Position numbers and translations under genes: made by a program. Shown here piece after piece: positions 17,687 through 27,147 of a stretch of DNA of 64,000 nucleotides. Source of the DNA: Singulisphaera sp. GP187. Its GTDB lineage: Bacteria; Planctomycetota; Planctomycetia; Gemmatales; Gemmataceae. The notes beneath the pieces were generated by a model, which was not told the DNA's origin, searched no databases, and saw only the letters and a list, made by a program, of their open reading frames with translations. The DNA lies in the NCBI GenBank assembly GCA_945905925.1, contig CAMDQN010000012.1, forward strand, positions 1 through 64,000. The letters are read 5' to 3'. The number at the start of each line of letters is the position of its first letter. Positions within the stretch are counted from its first letter, which is position 1.

Positions 17687-19645
17687 TCACGTTGTGCGCG
17701 CCGGGCGGTTGCTCGCCCACTCCGTTTCCAGTTCACTTGCCGGTTTGCACAGGTACGGGCGCGACAGCGCCAGCCCGAGGAGGAACACTCCCAATCCCAC
17801 GAACGCCGGCAGCAGGTGCATGCCGTCCGTGTACCCGACCGCAAGATGCACCGCGATCGCGGGCACGTAACCCAGCGCCCCCGCCGGCAGCAGCGTCCAC
17901 CACAGCCACCCGTTCCCGGCCCGGTAGCCCCACAGCGCCGTAAGCAACAACAACACCCCCGTCGACACGAGTATCCCGCCAAACGTCGCCCGGTCGTGCG
18001 CCACCAACGGCACGAGCCGCGGGTTCGCCGCTTTCAGGTGTTCCGCCGTCGTTCCCATGAACTCCAAGTCTTCGTGAACGAACACCACCGTTACGCCGAC
18101 GGACGAGATCACCAGCCCCGCGCCCAGTATCGCCACGGCGTGGAACACCAACAGTAACTGCCCCCACTGCGCGAGCCGCCACGCCCGGTCCGTGCGGAGT
18201 TGAGGCGGTATCGCTGGCGTGTGCGTGCCGAGTTCGGAATGCACCGCGAGGAGGAGCAGTTGCAACAGGCACGCGGTGACGAAGGCGTGCAGCGTGTCGA
18301 GGTAGCCGAACCCGAGGAACAGGAAGAAACTGCCGAACCCGACGAACGCGGACGCGAACACCGCGACCATCGCCCAGTGGACCCCGCGGCGGATACCCCC
18401 GAGCGACAGCCCGACGTACAGCAACCCGATGGTGAACATCGGCCCGACGAGCGAGACGCGGTCGTGTGCCATGAACGCGATCAGTCGCGGGTTGATGGTC
18501 TGGAGTTGTTCGCGCGACATGCCGAGGAACGCTTCGTCGTAGGGCAGCACCACTCGCGTCGCGGCGATGCCCGTGGCAAGCACACCTCCGATGAACATTC
18601 CCAGGCCCATGAGGGCGGTCCAGAACCACGTCATCGCGGCGGGTCGCGCAGCGGGTTCACGTGGCGCGCCCGCCAAACGCCGGTACAGCACCGCGTCATT
18701 CGTTCGCTTCACCAGCCCGGGACCGTTGAACACGAGACCGCTGTCGATCTCGACCAGATTCGCCCCAGCATCGAGCAAAGAGAGTGCGTGTTCCGGTTCG
18801 TGGACCCCGCCCGCGGCAATAAGAGGAACCGTCGCGCCGAATCGTGCGCGGATCGCGAGCACGCACGCGACGGCGAGGTCTCGCACCGGCGCGCCGATCA
18901 CGGTTCCGCCGCCCGTGCGAGGGATCGCGCCGTCGATTAACACGCCCGCGACCCCGGCAGACAGACCAGCTTCGATCAACGGGTTGGTCGTCTCGGCCGG
19001 TGTGTCGGCGCCGACCACCAGTAGCACCGGCGTGCCGTTCGCGAACGCGAGCCACTCGCGGATCGTGTTCGCGAACGCGACTGGCACAGCAATCACCGAC
19101 GCATATGATCGCACGCCTTCGATCAACCTTCTGAGTTCGTCCCCGGTGTCGCCCGCGACGCGCACCAGCAGCGGCATCCCGAGGCGGCTCGCGGTGACCA
19201 GTTTGGGCGTAGCCGAGGACAATCCGAGGGGCGGGAAATCGTCGGGGAAGACGATGGCTTCGCCTGCGTCGTCGCGCTCGACGAGAGGTCGTGTGGGCGT
19301 CTCACTCAACCCGACGGGGCCGACATCGAGGAACCCGACGCCGAACCGCGCGAGAGCCGGGAGCGCGATGCCTTGCGGGTCGAGACCCGGCCCCAGCCCG
19401 ACCGGCGATGGGAACTCCGTTCCCAGCAACGACACCGCGAGCCGCGGGTCGGCGCGCATGTGCCCGAGCAGGTCGATTACCCGCGATCCGAGCGGCACCC
19501 GCGCCAGCCGACCCATGAACCCGAGCGAGAGCGCCCTCGCGGCGCGCGGTCGGAGCCGGTAGAGGAGCGGACGCGAGACGGTGCGGTAGAACCAATCTGG
19601 CATCAACGACCTGGTGATGGAGAAACGGGGCGCGGGTGAAGTCAT
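17687..19645 (-). CDS. Dihydroorotate dehydrogenase-like domain fused to C-terminal multi-TM domain with internal duplication
   Basis: N-terminal PyrD-like barrel (FPSPVGLGPGLDPQG, PLIAAGGVHEPEHALSLLDAGANLVEIDSGLVFNGPGLVKR); C-terminal hydrophobic half with two NPRL..x..AHDR motifs. Confidence 0.8.
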   Translation of the reverse strand: MTSPAPRFSITRSLMPDWFYRTVSRPLLYRLRPRAARALSLGFMGRLARVPLGSRVIDLLGHMRADPRLAVSLLGTEFPSPVGLGPGLDPQGIALPALARFGVGFLDVGPVGLSETPTRPLVERDDAGEAIVFPDDFPPLGLSSATPKLVTASRLGMPLLVRVAGDTGDELRRLIEGVRSYASVIAVPVAFANTIREWLAFANGTPVLLVVGADTPAETTNPLIEAGLSAGVAGVLIDGAIPRTGGGTVIGAPVRDLAVACVLAIRARFGATVPLIAAGGVHEPEHALSLLDAGANLVEIDSGLVFNGPGLVKRTNDAVLYRRLAGAPREPAARPAAMTWFWTALMGLGMFIGGVLATGIAATRVVLPYDEAFLGMSREQLQTINPRLIAFMAHDRVSLVGPMFTIGLLYVGLSLGGIRRGVHWAMVAVFASAFVGFGSFFLFLGFGYLDTLHAFVTACLLQLLLLAVHSELGTHTPAIPPQLRTDRAWRLAQWGQLLLVFHAVAILGAGLVISSVGVTVVFVHEDLEFMGTTAEHLKAANPRLVPLVAHDRATFGGILVSTGVLLLLTALWGYRAGNGWLWWTLLPAGALGYVPAIAVHLAVGYTDGMHLLPAFVGLGVFLLGLALSRPYLCKPASELETEWASNRPARTT

Positions 19646-19733
19646 CTCCCCGCGTGGGTATCATCCCCAACTCCAACCGAAAGGAAAGTGGTACGGTAAC
19701 GCGAACCTTTCCGACACCGCCCGCCCGGTCGGT

Positions 19734-19844
19734 CTACAGCACACCGAAGCGGTGCGCCAGCGCGAAGATGAGCAAGCCCACGGCCAGTCCCGCGTACACC
19801 AAAACACACCGATCCGCGAGTTCGTCTTCGGTCGTGTTCTGCAC
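19734..19844 (-). CDS. Possible 36-aa single-TM small protein (GTG start)
   Basis: VQNTTEDELADRCVLVYAGLAVGLLIFALAHRFGVL; weak support only. Confidence 0.35.
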   Translation of the reverse strand: MQNTTEDELADRCVLVYAGLAVGLLIFALAHRFGVL

Positions 19845-20145
19845 GGGTAAACCTGTCCGGCCCTCCCGCCGCGGGAGTGGATGTGAAGGCGCGATTCTGC
19901 GCGCGGCCGGTGAGACGGTCAAGGTCAACGGAGTGGCGTGCTCCATATACGGTGCTGACCTCACTTTGCGGCTCTCGTAACAGCCGCGCAAGGGAGCAGA
20001 GACAGCGCGAGGCGATATGCGGGCGAAAGGGTACAACTGTGGATGAAGCGAAGAACCTCTCCCCCTCTCTCTGAGGGGACAGAGGTATTATCACGGATTG
20101 AGGAGGTCGGGTCTGAGGAGTCTCACCCCTTCCGGGCGAAACCGC

Positions 20146-21168
20146 TCACTTCGTTTTCAGCGCCTCCAACACCGCGAGCGGCTTGCCGGCCTTCAGCGCG
20201 GCTTCTGCCTTCTCCACGCCTTCCCGCAGCGTGGATACCGCTTCCGCGGCCCACATCGCCGCCGCCGCGTTCGCAACCACGATGCGCCGCGCCGGACCAG
20301 TTTCGCCATTCAGCACACCCCGAATGATCGCGGCACTTTCGGCGGAATCTTTCGCGCGAATCTCGGAAGTCGAGACAGGGGAAAGGCCGAACTCCGACGG
20401 GTTCCACTCGTGGCTTTCGTACTCGTTTCCCCTTACGACCCGCACCAGCGTCGGGGCTGCCAAACTCACTTCATCCAGGCCATCGCGACTACACACCAGA
20501 ACCGCTTGCCGAATCCCCAAATGCGCGAGAGCCGCCGCTAACGGGTCCAACAACTCAGATTTGCCCACGCCCAAAAGTTGGTACGGTGCATTGGCTGGGT
20601 TTGCGAGCGGACCCAACAAGTTGAACAAAGTGCGAACACCGAGTTTCTTGCGGAGGTCCGCAACGTGAGCCATTCCGCGATGAAAATGCGGAGCGAAACA
20701 GAACGCGAACCCAGAGCGGTCGAGGCACTTTTGCGCCCATTCGGGGCCAGCGTCGATCGGCACGCCGAGTTCGCGCAAGACGTCCGCGCTGCCAGACTTG
20801 CTCGACACCGCGCGACCGCCGTGCTTCACTACCGGCATGCCCGCACCACACGCGACGAGTGCCGCGGCTGTGCTGATGTTGAACGTGCCGCTGTCGTCAC
20901 CACCGGTGCCGCACGTGTCCAACACCGGACCGGACACCGACACGAGGCGAATCATCTGTTCGCGCAAAACCAGCGCCGCCGCCGCGACTTCTTCGGCGGT
21001 TTCGCCTTTCATTCGCAGTGCGGTCAGGAACGCGGCGCCGCGGGCGTCGTCCACGCGCCCGGCGACGAGATCGCGCACCGCCTCCGTGATCCCTGCCGCC
21101 GAAAGGTCTTGCCCCGACAGCAGCGCCGCGAACAGTTCGGGAAACCAAACTGGGGTCGGTAGTTCCAA
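20146..21168 (-). CDS. trpD: Anthranilate phosphoribosyltransferase (TTG start assumed)
   Basis: VLDTCGTGGDDSGTFNISTAAALVACGAGMPVVKHGGRAVSSKSGSADVLRELG; length about 340 aa. Confidence 0.93.
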   Translation of the reverse strand: MELPTPVWFPELFAALLSGQDLSAAGITEAVRDLVAGRVDDARGAAFLTALRMKGETAEEVAAAALVLREQMIRLVSVSGPVLDTCGTGGDDSGTFNISTAAALVACGAGMPVVKHGGRAVSSKSGSADVLRELGVPIDAGPEWAQKCLDRSGFAFCFAPHFHRGMAHVADLRKKLGVRTLFNLLGPLANPANAPYQLLGVGKSELLDPLAAALAHLGIRQAVLVCSRDGLDEVSLAAPTLVRVVRGNEYESHEWNPSEFGLSPVSTSEIRAKDSAESAAIIRGVLNGETGPARRIVVANAAAAMWAAEAVSTLREGVEKAEAALKAGKPLAVLEALKTK

Positions 21169-21430
21169 GCGACGAGTCCCGAAGAGGTGAAGTCCTGACG
21201 TCTTCGCGAAATGGTATCGCGCAAGGTCGGAAACCCCAATTTTTCTCTTCCGTTGCGAGCAATTGTTACTTATACTTCCATACATAAGTGGACATGCGTA
21301 ACGATTGTGCCGGCTCGGAAGATTACACAGGAGAGGCATGATGACGCCGTTCGCCACAACTAACCCGACAGACGCGGACGATCCTTCTGGGGGAACCGTC
21401 TGTCTGCCCGACATTCCACCGGAGTCGACC

Positions 21431-22060
21431 ATGTCCGACCGCGTCCCGCTCACGAACAAGCAACAGGCGATCTACAACTACATCCGCAAGCACATCGAAG
21501 GAAAGGGCTTCCCACCCGCGATCCGCGACATCTGCGACGAGTTCGGCATCTCCTCGCCCAACGGCGTGATGTGCCACCTGAAAGCGCTGACGACCAAGGG
21601 GTACATCAATCGCGTCCAGAAAGGCGAAAACTCGGTCAAAGCCCAAGCACGCGGGATCACAATTCCGGGCGTCACGTCCGGCGGATTCAGTCTGCCGCTT
21701 GTGGGTGTGGTCGCTGCGGGTAAAGCCATCGAAACCAGTGAGCAAGACGACCGCCTCGAAATGCGAGAACTGTTTGGTGCCGACGACTTGTTCGTGGTGA
21801 AGGTTCGCGGCACGTCGATGATCGACGGGCACATCGCGGATGGCGACTACGTGGTGATCCGCAAGTCGGAGACGTGTGAGAACGGCGAGAAGGTAATCGC
21901 GATGGTCGAGAAAGCAATGACGCTGAAGAAGTATTACAAGAAGAAGAACGAGATCCAGCTTCATCCAATGAACAGCACGATGGAGCCGATCATCGTGGAT
22001 CCGACCCGCGAGGACATCCGCATCCTCGGCATCCTGGCCGGCGTCATCCGCAAGTGCTGA
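21431..22060 (+). CDS. lexA: LexA repressor (possible earlier start at 21338)
   Basis: HTH FPPAIRDICDEFGISSPNGVMCHLKAL; cleavage site VVAAG; GTSMIDGHIADGDYVVI; KK region. Confidence 0.93.
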   Translation: MSDRVPLTNKQQAIYNYIRKHIEGKGFPPAIRDICDEFGISSPNGVMCHLKALTTKGYINRVQKGENSVKAQARGITIPGVTSGGFSLPLVGVVAAGKAIETSEQDDRLEMRELFGADDLFVVKVRGTSMIDGHIADGDYVVIRKSETCENGEKVIAMVEKAMTLKKYYKKKNEIQLHPMNSTMEPIIVDPTREDIRILGILAGVIRKC

Positions 22061-22071
22061 ACCCCAGCCCG

Positions 22072-22113
22072 AAACGAGAACGCCCGCGGCAACTGCCGCG
22101 GGCGTTCTCGTTT
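22072..22113. terminator. Strong hairpin between convergent lexA and the 22123-23466 CDS
   Basis: aaacgagaacgcccgcggc aact gccgcgggcgttctcgttt. Confidence 0.9.
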
Positions 22114-22122
22114 CATTCGCCC

Positions 22123-23466
22123 TCAAGGCGCCGGGACCGGTTCCGGCAGTCGCAGCGGGAACCGCAGTTCGGTCGTGTCGCTGCGCACGATCCCGGACCA
22201 CAGCGGCGGCGCCTCGTCCGAGCGGCGAACCGACTTCTCCGCTAACTGGCGTTTCTCCAGCCGGTCTCCCCATCGCGGGAGTTCGACGCGCTTCGCTACC
22301 ACCAACACCGAGACACGAGCCGCGCCGCTCGCGCCGACGTGCTCCCGCCAGTCGGTCGGCAGGCGTGCTTCGATCGTCAGCGGCGTGACCAGAGCCGTGC
22401 TTCGCTCCAGTTCCGCGAGTTTCCTGTCGGCCGCTTGCATCGCTCGGTCCCGGTGCGCGTCGGCCGGCGTTTCAATCTGCAGGTGAAGTTGCGGCACCTC
22501 CTCGAAGCAGACGCGATCGTAGGGTGGCACGGCGCGGAGCGTGACCACGACGCGGTCGCCGTCGCGGTACGGCTTCCACTCCACCCACGCTTCCACCAAC
22601 TTGTCGGTCTTCGCGATGGTGTGCAGATCGGGGACGTAAGTGCCGTGCTGCCCGACCGCGAGCGCCGCGGCGAAGTCGTCGGTGCCCACCTGATTCAGAT
22701 CGCAGTCGCGCCAGCGGAACGGTTCGCCGACCGTCTCCGGACGCTCTTCTTCTCCAAATTCCGGATTGATGTGGTAGAAGTGCAGGGCGGGGCGGTTCGG
22801 GAGCTTCGCGCCGGCGTGCTCTCGCACCGTGAACGTTATCGGCGCGGAACCCAGATTGCCGTAGCGCCAATCGACCTCGTAATCGCCCGGCGGCAGCACA
22901 TGACCCGCGAGCCGGTTCACATCGGCCGACACGCAGTAGAAGCCGTCCGCGGGCACGTCCACGAGTGAACCGCCGCCGCAGTGGGTCGATGCGCTCAGAC
23001 TCGCGAGCACCGATTTGCCGGTCGCGCGGTCGCGGATGTCGTACCGGCACCCGCCGCCGTACAGCATCGGCTTCGGCTCGCTCATATCGATCCGCGCCCG
23101 GAGACCGAGCACCGTGTCGCGGTTGTTGCGGAGCACGAAGTACGCGGGTGCCGGTTCGCCCTCGCGGAACTTGGTCGCGGGCATGTACACCGCCACGTCG
23201 TAGCGGTTCGCCGGGCGCACCTTCTCGGGGCCGTCGCCCTTCGCCACATCCCTCACCTTTCTCGCCTCTTCGACTTCCTTCTCTGGCTTCGATTCAGCGC
23301 CTCTCTCGCTATCCTTCACCGAGCGCGAATCGAACTTGACCTTCTCCAAATCGGCGCTGGTGAGCAGACCACTCGTGCCGAACTCGGTGCGCGCGGCGGG
23401 CGGCGCCGGGGCCGCGACCGCCGCGGGCAGAATCGCGAACGCCAAAAGTGGGAGCAGGCGAATCAT
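22123..23466 (-). CDS. Secreted hypothetical protein
   Basis: Signal peptide MIRLLPLLAFAILPAAVAAP; consistent coding character. Confidence 0.7.
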   Translation of the reverse strand: MIRLLPLLAFAILPAAVAAPAPPAARTEFGTSGLLTSADLEKVKFDSRSVKDSERGAESKPEKEVEEARKVRDVAKGDGPEKVRPANRYDVAVYMPATKFREGEPAPAYFVLRNNRDTVLGLRARIDMSEPKPMLYGGGCRYDIRDRATGKSVLASLSASTHCGGGSLVDVPADGFYCVSADVNRLAGHVLPPGDYEVDWRYGNLGSAPITFTVREHAGAKLPNRPALHFYHINPEFGEEERPETVGEPFRWRDCDLNQVGTDDFAAALAVGQHGTYVPDLHTIAKTDKLVEAWVEWKPYRDGDRVVVTLRAVPPYDRVCFEEVPQLHLQIETPADAHRDRAMQAADRKLAELERSTALVTPLTIEARLPTDWREHVGASGAARVSVLVVAKRVELPRWGDRLEKRQLAEKSVRRSDEAPPLWSGIVRSDTTELRFPLRLPEPVPAP

Positions 23467-23493
23467 GGCGAACTCCAAAAAACAAGCAACAGC

Positions 23494-23622
23494 GAAGAAT
23501 TGTTCACCGCAGAGAACGCAGAGGACGCAGAGAGAAAACCAAGAGAGAATGTGAAGACATTGCTTTCAACTCTCAATGTTTTCTCTCTGCGTTCTCTGCG
23601 TTCTCTGCGGTGAACACTCTTC
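23494..23622. repeat. Long inverted repeat, CACAGAG family (CGCAGAGAA variant)
   Basis: gaagaattgttcaccgcagagaacgcagaggacgcagagagaaaac ... gttttctctctgcgttctctgcgttctctgcggtgaacactcttc. Confidence 0.93.
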
Positions 23623-23627
23623 GTTTC

Positions 23628-25766
23628 TCACTTCCCCGTCAGTTCTTTGACGAGCGGCGCGGCCGGATACAACTTGCGAAGCGCCTCCAACACCGATTTC
23701 GAGTGGACCGCGATGTGTCTGGCCTGCACATCGGTGTAGACGAAGTTCCGCACCAGCCCGTGCCGATTGCGGTCGAAGTTGATCCCGACTAACTCGCCCG
23801 TACGGTTCAGCACCGGGCTGCCGCTGTTCCCGCCGATTGTGTCCGCGGTACTCACGAAGTTGAACGGCGTTTTCAGGTCGAGCTTCTCCTTGCTGTCGAG
23901 CCACCGTTTCGGCAGGTCGAACGGCTCCTTGCCGTCGAGCTTCGCGGACTTCTCGAACGCCTCGCCAAACGTCGTGTGGAAGTTCAACTTCTCGCCGCTG
24001 ACCTCGTAACCCTGCGCGGTGCCGAACGCGAGTCTGAGCGTGAACGTCGCATCAGGGGCAACCGTGTTGCCGAACGTGAGGAATCGCACGCCGGACAGTG
24101 CCGCGTAACCCTGGCGCTCCGGCTCTTCGACTTCGTTCTCGTATCGCGTGCGCAGCTTGCGCGATTCCGCGTCGACCGCTTTCGCGAGCAGAATCATGGG
24201 GTCTTTGCTCAGGTCGATCGGTCGTTCTCCGGTCGCTGACGCTCCCGGCTCGCCAATTAACTTCTTGCGCTCGGCTGGGTCGAAGAGCTTTGTCCCCGCG
24301 ATCAGTTCCTCGGCGCGCGCCGCTGGGTTCTTCCCCGCGAGCACGATCTTCACGAGCGGGTGTTCGCCACCGAGGTTCTCCGCCATGAACGTGAGCGAGG
24401 TGGCGAGCTTTGCGCGCTCCAACTCCGGGTACATCGGGGCCGGGCTGAAGAGTTGATACTTGAGTGATTCGAGGTTGGAGTCGCGGTACTCGCGTAAGCG
24501 GTCGGCGGACTTTTTCGGCAACTCGTCGTTCATGCGGACACAGTGCCTGGCGATGCCGAACAGCGGCGTGAAGAACGCATGGCCCGTTTCGAGCAGCCCG
24601 TATTCCTTCTCGAACCCGCGGAGTCTGTGTTGCACGGCTTCGATCTTCGCGATGGCGTCGAGCGCGTCGTCGAACGCGGAGAGCCACTTCGGATCGACCG
24701 GACCGGGGATCATCATTGCCCGGTGCTTGTACGCCGCGGCGCTCTCGACGAGTCCGCGCTCGGCTTTCTGCTTCTGTTCCATGATTTTCGGATCGAGCAA
24801 CCCTTGAAGTTGCCCGCTGAACGCTTTGCGGGCGTTCGCGACGCTGTGCAGGTCGGTCGCGGCCTGCCGCGCGTTCTCACCGCTCTGCTCGCTGTACTGC
24901 TTCAGGGCCGCTTCGAGCGTGCGCAAGCGGTACAGCGTGTACGGCAGTGTGTAATCGCGGCGGTGCTTCAGGCGCGCGAGGGTTTCGAGGCGCTGCGTCG
25001 TGCCCGGGTGCCCCGTCACGAAAACAAGATCGCCAGCCGCCGGACCGGTCTCGCTCCACTTGAAGAAGTTAGGCGTCTTGGCTGGCACGCCACTCTCGTA
25101 GGCGCGGAAGAACGCCACGTCGAGGTTCATTCGCGGGTACTCGAAGTTATCGACATCGCCGCCGAAGCTCGCGATCTGCCGTTCGGGCGCGAACACGAGC
25201 CGCACGTCGGTGTACTTCTTGTACTTGTAGAGGTGATACAGCCCGCCGTTGTAGAGCGTGACGACATCCGACCGCAGCCCGGTCTTTGTGAGCGACTCCT
25301 GTTCGATCTTGCCCATCACAGCGCGACGCGCGGCGAACGCTTCGGCCGCGCTCATCTCTGGCTTCACGGCTGCGTTCACGTCCTTCGTCACGTCGGTGAT
25401 TTCCTGAAGCACGTTGATCTCTTGATCCGGGCACTTCAGCTCCTTGTCGCGTGTCTCCGCGTAGAACCCGTCGCGGATGTAGTCCTTGCCCGGCGTGCTG
25501 AGCTTCTGGAGCGAATCGGCGGCGACGTGGTGGTTGGTCACGAATAGCCCGTCGGCGGACACGAACCCGCCGGACCCGCCGCTGTTGAGCCGCACCGAGC
25601 CGAGCATCGCGTTCTTCACCCACGCGTCGGTGAGTTCAAACTTGTGCTTGTCTTTGAGTTGCTGCCGGGGGAGGTCGTTGAGCAGCCACATGCCTTCGTC
25701 CGAAACTGCGGTCATAGCCCAGACTCCGACGAACACGAGGGCCACAGCAGAGTGTTGGTATCGCAT
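23628..25766 (-). CDS. S46 family serine peptidase (dipeptidyl-peptidase 7/11-like)
   Basis: MWLLNDLPRQQL, GGSGGFVSADGLFVTNHHVA, DTIGGNSGSPVLNRTGELVGINFDRNR. Confidence 0.92.
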   Translation of the reverse strand: MRYQHSAVALVFVGVWAMTAVSDEGMWLLNDLPRQQLKDKHKFELTDAWVKNAMLGSVRLNSGGSGGFVSADGLFVTNHHVAADSLQKLSTPGKDYIRDGFYAETRDKELKCPDQEINVLQEITDVTKDVNAAVKPEMSAAEAFAARRAVMGKIEQESLTKTGLRSDVVTLYNGGLYHLYKYKKYTDVRLVFAPERQIASFGGDVDNFEYPRMNLDVAFFRAYESGVPAKTPNFFKWSETGPAAGDLVFVTGHPGTTQRLETLARLKHRRDYTLPYTLYRLRTLEAALKQYSEQSGENARQAATDLHSVANARKAFSGQLQGLLDPKIMEQKQKAERGLVESAAAYKHRAMMIPGPVDPKWLSAFDDALDAIAKIEAVQHRLRGFEKEYGLLETGHAFFTPLFGIARHCVRMNDELPKKSADRLREYRDSNLESLKYQLFSPAPMYPELERAKLATSLTFMAENLGGEHPLVKIVLAGKNPAARAEELIAGTKLFDPAERKKLIGEPGASATGERPIDLSKDPMILLAKAVDAESRKLRTRYENEVEEPERQGYAALSGVRFLTFGNTVAPDATFTLRLAFGTAQGYEVSGEKLNFHTTFGEAFEKSAKLDGKEPFDLPKRWLDSKEKLDLKTPFNFVSTADTIGGNSGSPVLNRTGELVGINFDRNRHGLVRNFVYTDVQARHIAVHSKSVLEALRKLYPAAPLVKELTGK

Positions 25767-25797
25767 GGAGGGAACCCGCTAATTGGGAACGTAAGAA

Positions 25798-25836
25798 GAA
25801 CCTCTCCCCCAACCCCGCCCCTAAAAGGGGGAGATA
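25798..25836. repeat. Solo arm of the AACCCCTCCCC family
   Basis: aacctctcccccaaccccgcccctaaaagggggag. Confidence 0.7.
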
Positions 25837-26093
25837 AGCGCGGATAACACGTCGGTCTCGCCACCCCGGGCAACCAACAGATTCCAAACGTTGCCTGTTG
25901 ATTTGCTGGAAGGCATTGGGGTGAAAGGAGTGCGCGTCCCGTGATACCTTGCGGGTGGCACCCCGATTGCGAGGTACGCCAGGGAACGCGAACTCTGGAC
26001 GATAGTTTACACCGCACGGAAGAAGGTGGCGCGTTGGTTCGAGCAGAAGTATGTCCAACTCCGGCCCCGGCGCATCGCCGCCGTGCTGTTGTG

Positions 26094-26114
26094 GTCCACT
26101 CTGGGAGAGTGGAC
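26094..26114. other. Short perfect hairpin in intergenic gap
   Basis: gtccactct ggg agagtggac. Confidence 0.6.
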
Positions 26115-26219
26115 CCCTCTCAAAACCAAGCATGCTAACTGTTTCCACCGGCGCCAACTCGCGAGTACAATTCCCCACGTGTTCGCCCGCGAATCGCCCG
26201 GACCGTCGGAGACGACTTC

Positions 26220-27146
26220 ATGCCACGAAAGGTTATCCTCGTCGCCGATCCGGGCATCGATACGGCTTTTGCCGTCGCGCTTGCCCTCAACGACCCGAAC
26301 CTCGAAGTGGTTGGACTGCTGCCCACCGCCGGGAACGTGTCCGCGGAACAGGCAACCGCCAATGTCCACACGCTTGTCGATGTCATCGATCCACCCAAGT
26401 GGCCCAAACTCGGGGCCGCGCTCCCGACACGCTACGACGCCGACGGCACCTCGCTTCACGGCCCCGGCGGACTGGGTGGCGTGATCTTTCCTTCGGCGAC
26501 GCGGCACACGCTTCACCTTGCCGACAAGATGCTCTGCGAACTCGCGCACGAGTACCCGCGACAAGTTACCGTGATCAACCTCGGGCCGCTCACGACGCTC
26601 GCCGCGGCGCTCGACCGCGACCCGGTTCTGCCTGCGCTGCTCGATCAGACGGTTATCATCGGCGGGTGCTGGCGCGAACCCGGCAACGCCGGGCCGGTCG
26701 CCGAGTTCCATATGCACCTCGACCCGGACGCGGCCAAACGCGTCTTCGCGGCGGAGCTGAACCCGCTGCTCATCACGCTCGATTCCACGCGCAAGTTGAT
26801 CTTCTCCCCGCGTGATCTCCTCGACCTGCCGAACCCGGACTCGCGGACGTGTCAGTTCCTGCGCAAGATCGTGCCGTTCGGCATCCGCGCGAGTTCCAAC
26901 CTGTACGGCATCGAAGGCTTCCACCTGAAGGACGTGTTGGGTACAGTGGCAGTCGCGGTGGCTGGGTGCGTGAGCAGCGAACCGCATTACGTGGACGTGG
27001 AAACCCACGGCGACCTGACCCGCGGCATGACCGTGATCGACACGCGCCCCGGTCGCACCGCCCCGGCGAACGCTCGCGTCGCGACCGGTGTTGCCGTGGA
27101 CGAAGTTCGCGCGTACATCGAACGCACCTTGAAGGCCGCGACCTGA
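26220..27146 (+). CDS. Inosine-uridine nucleoside hydrolase family protein (divergent metal site)
   Basis: VILVADPGIDTAFAVALAL, VINLGPLTTLAAAL, TVIIGGCWREPGNAGPVAEFHMHLDPDAAKRVF. Confidence 0.87.
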   Translation: MPRKVILVADPGIDTAFAVALALNDPNLEVVGLLPTAGNVSAEQATANVHTLVDVIDPPKWPKLGAALPTRYDADGTSLHGPGGLGGVIFPSATRHTLHLADKMLCELAHEYPRQVTVINLGPLTTLAAALDRDPVLPALLDQTVIIGGCWREPGNAGPVAEFHMHLDPDAAKRVFAAELNPLLITLDSTRKLIFSPRDLLDLPNPDSRTCQFLRKIVPFGIRASSNLYGIEGFHLKDVLGTVAVAVAGCVSSEPHYVDVETHGDLTRGMTVIDTRPGRTAPANARVATGVAVDEVRAYIERTLKAAT

Positions 27147-27147
27147 C

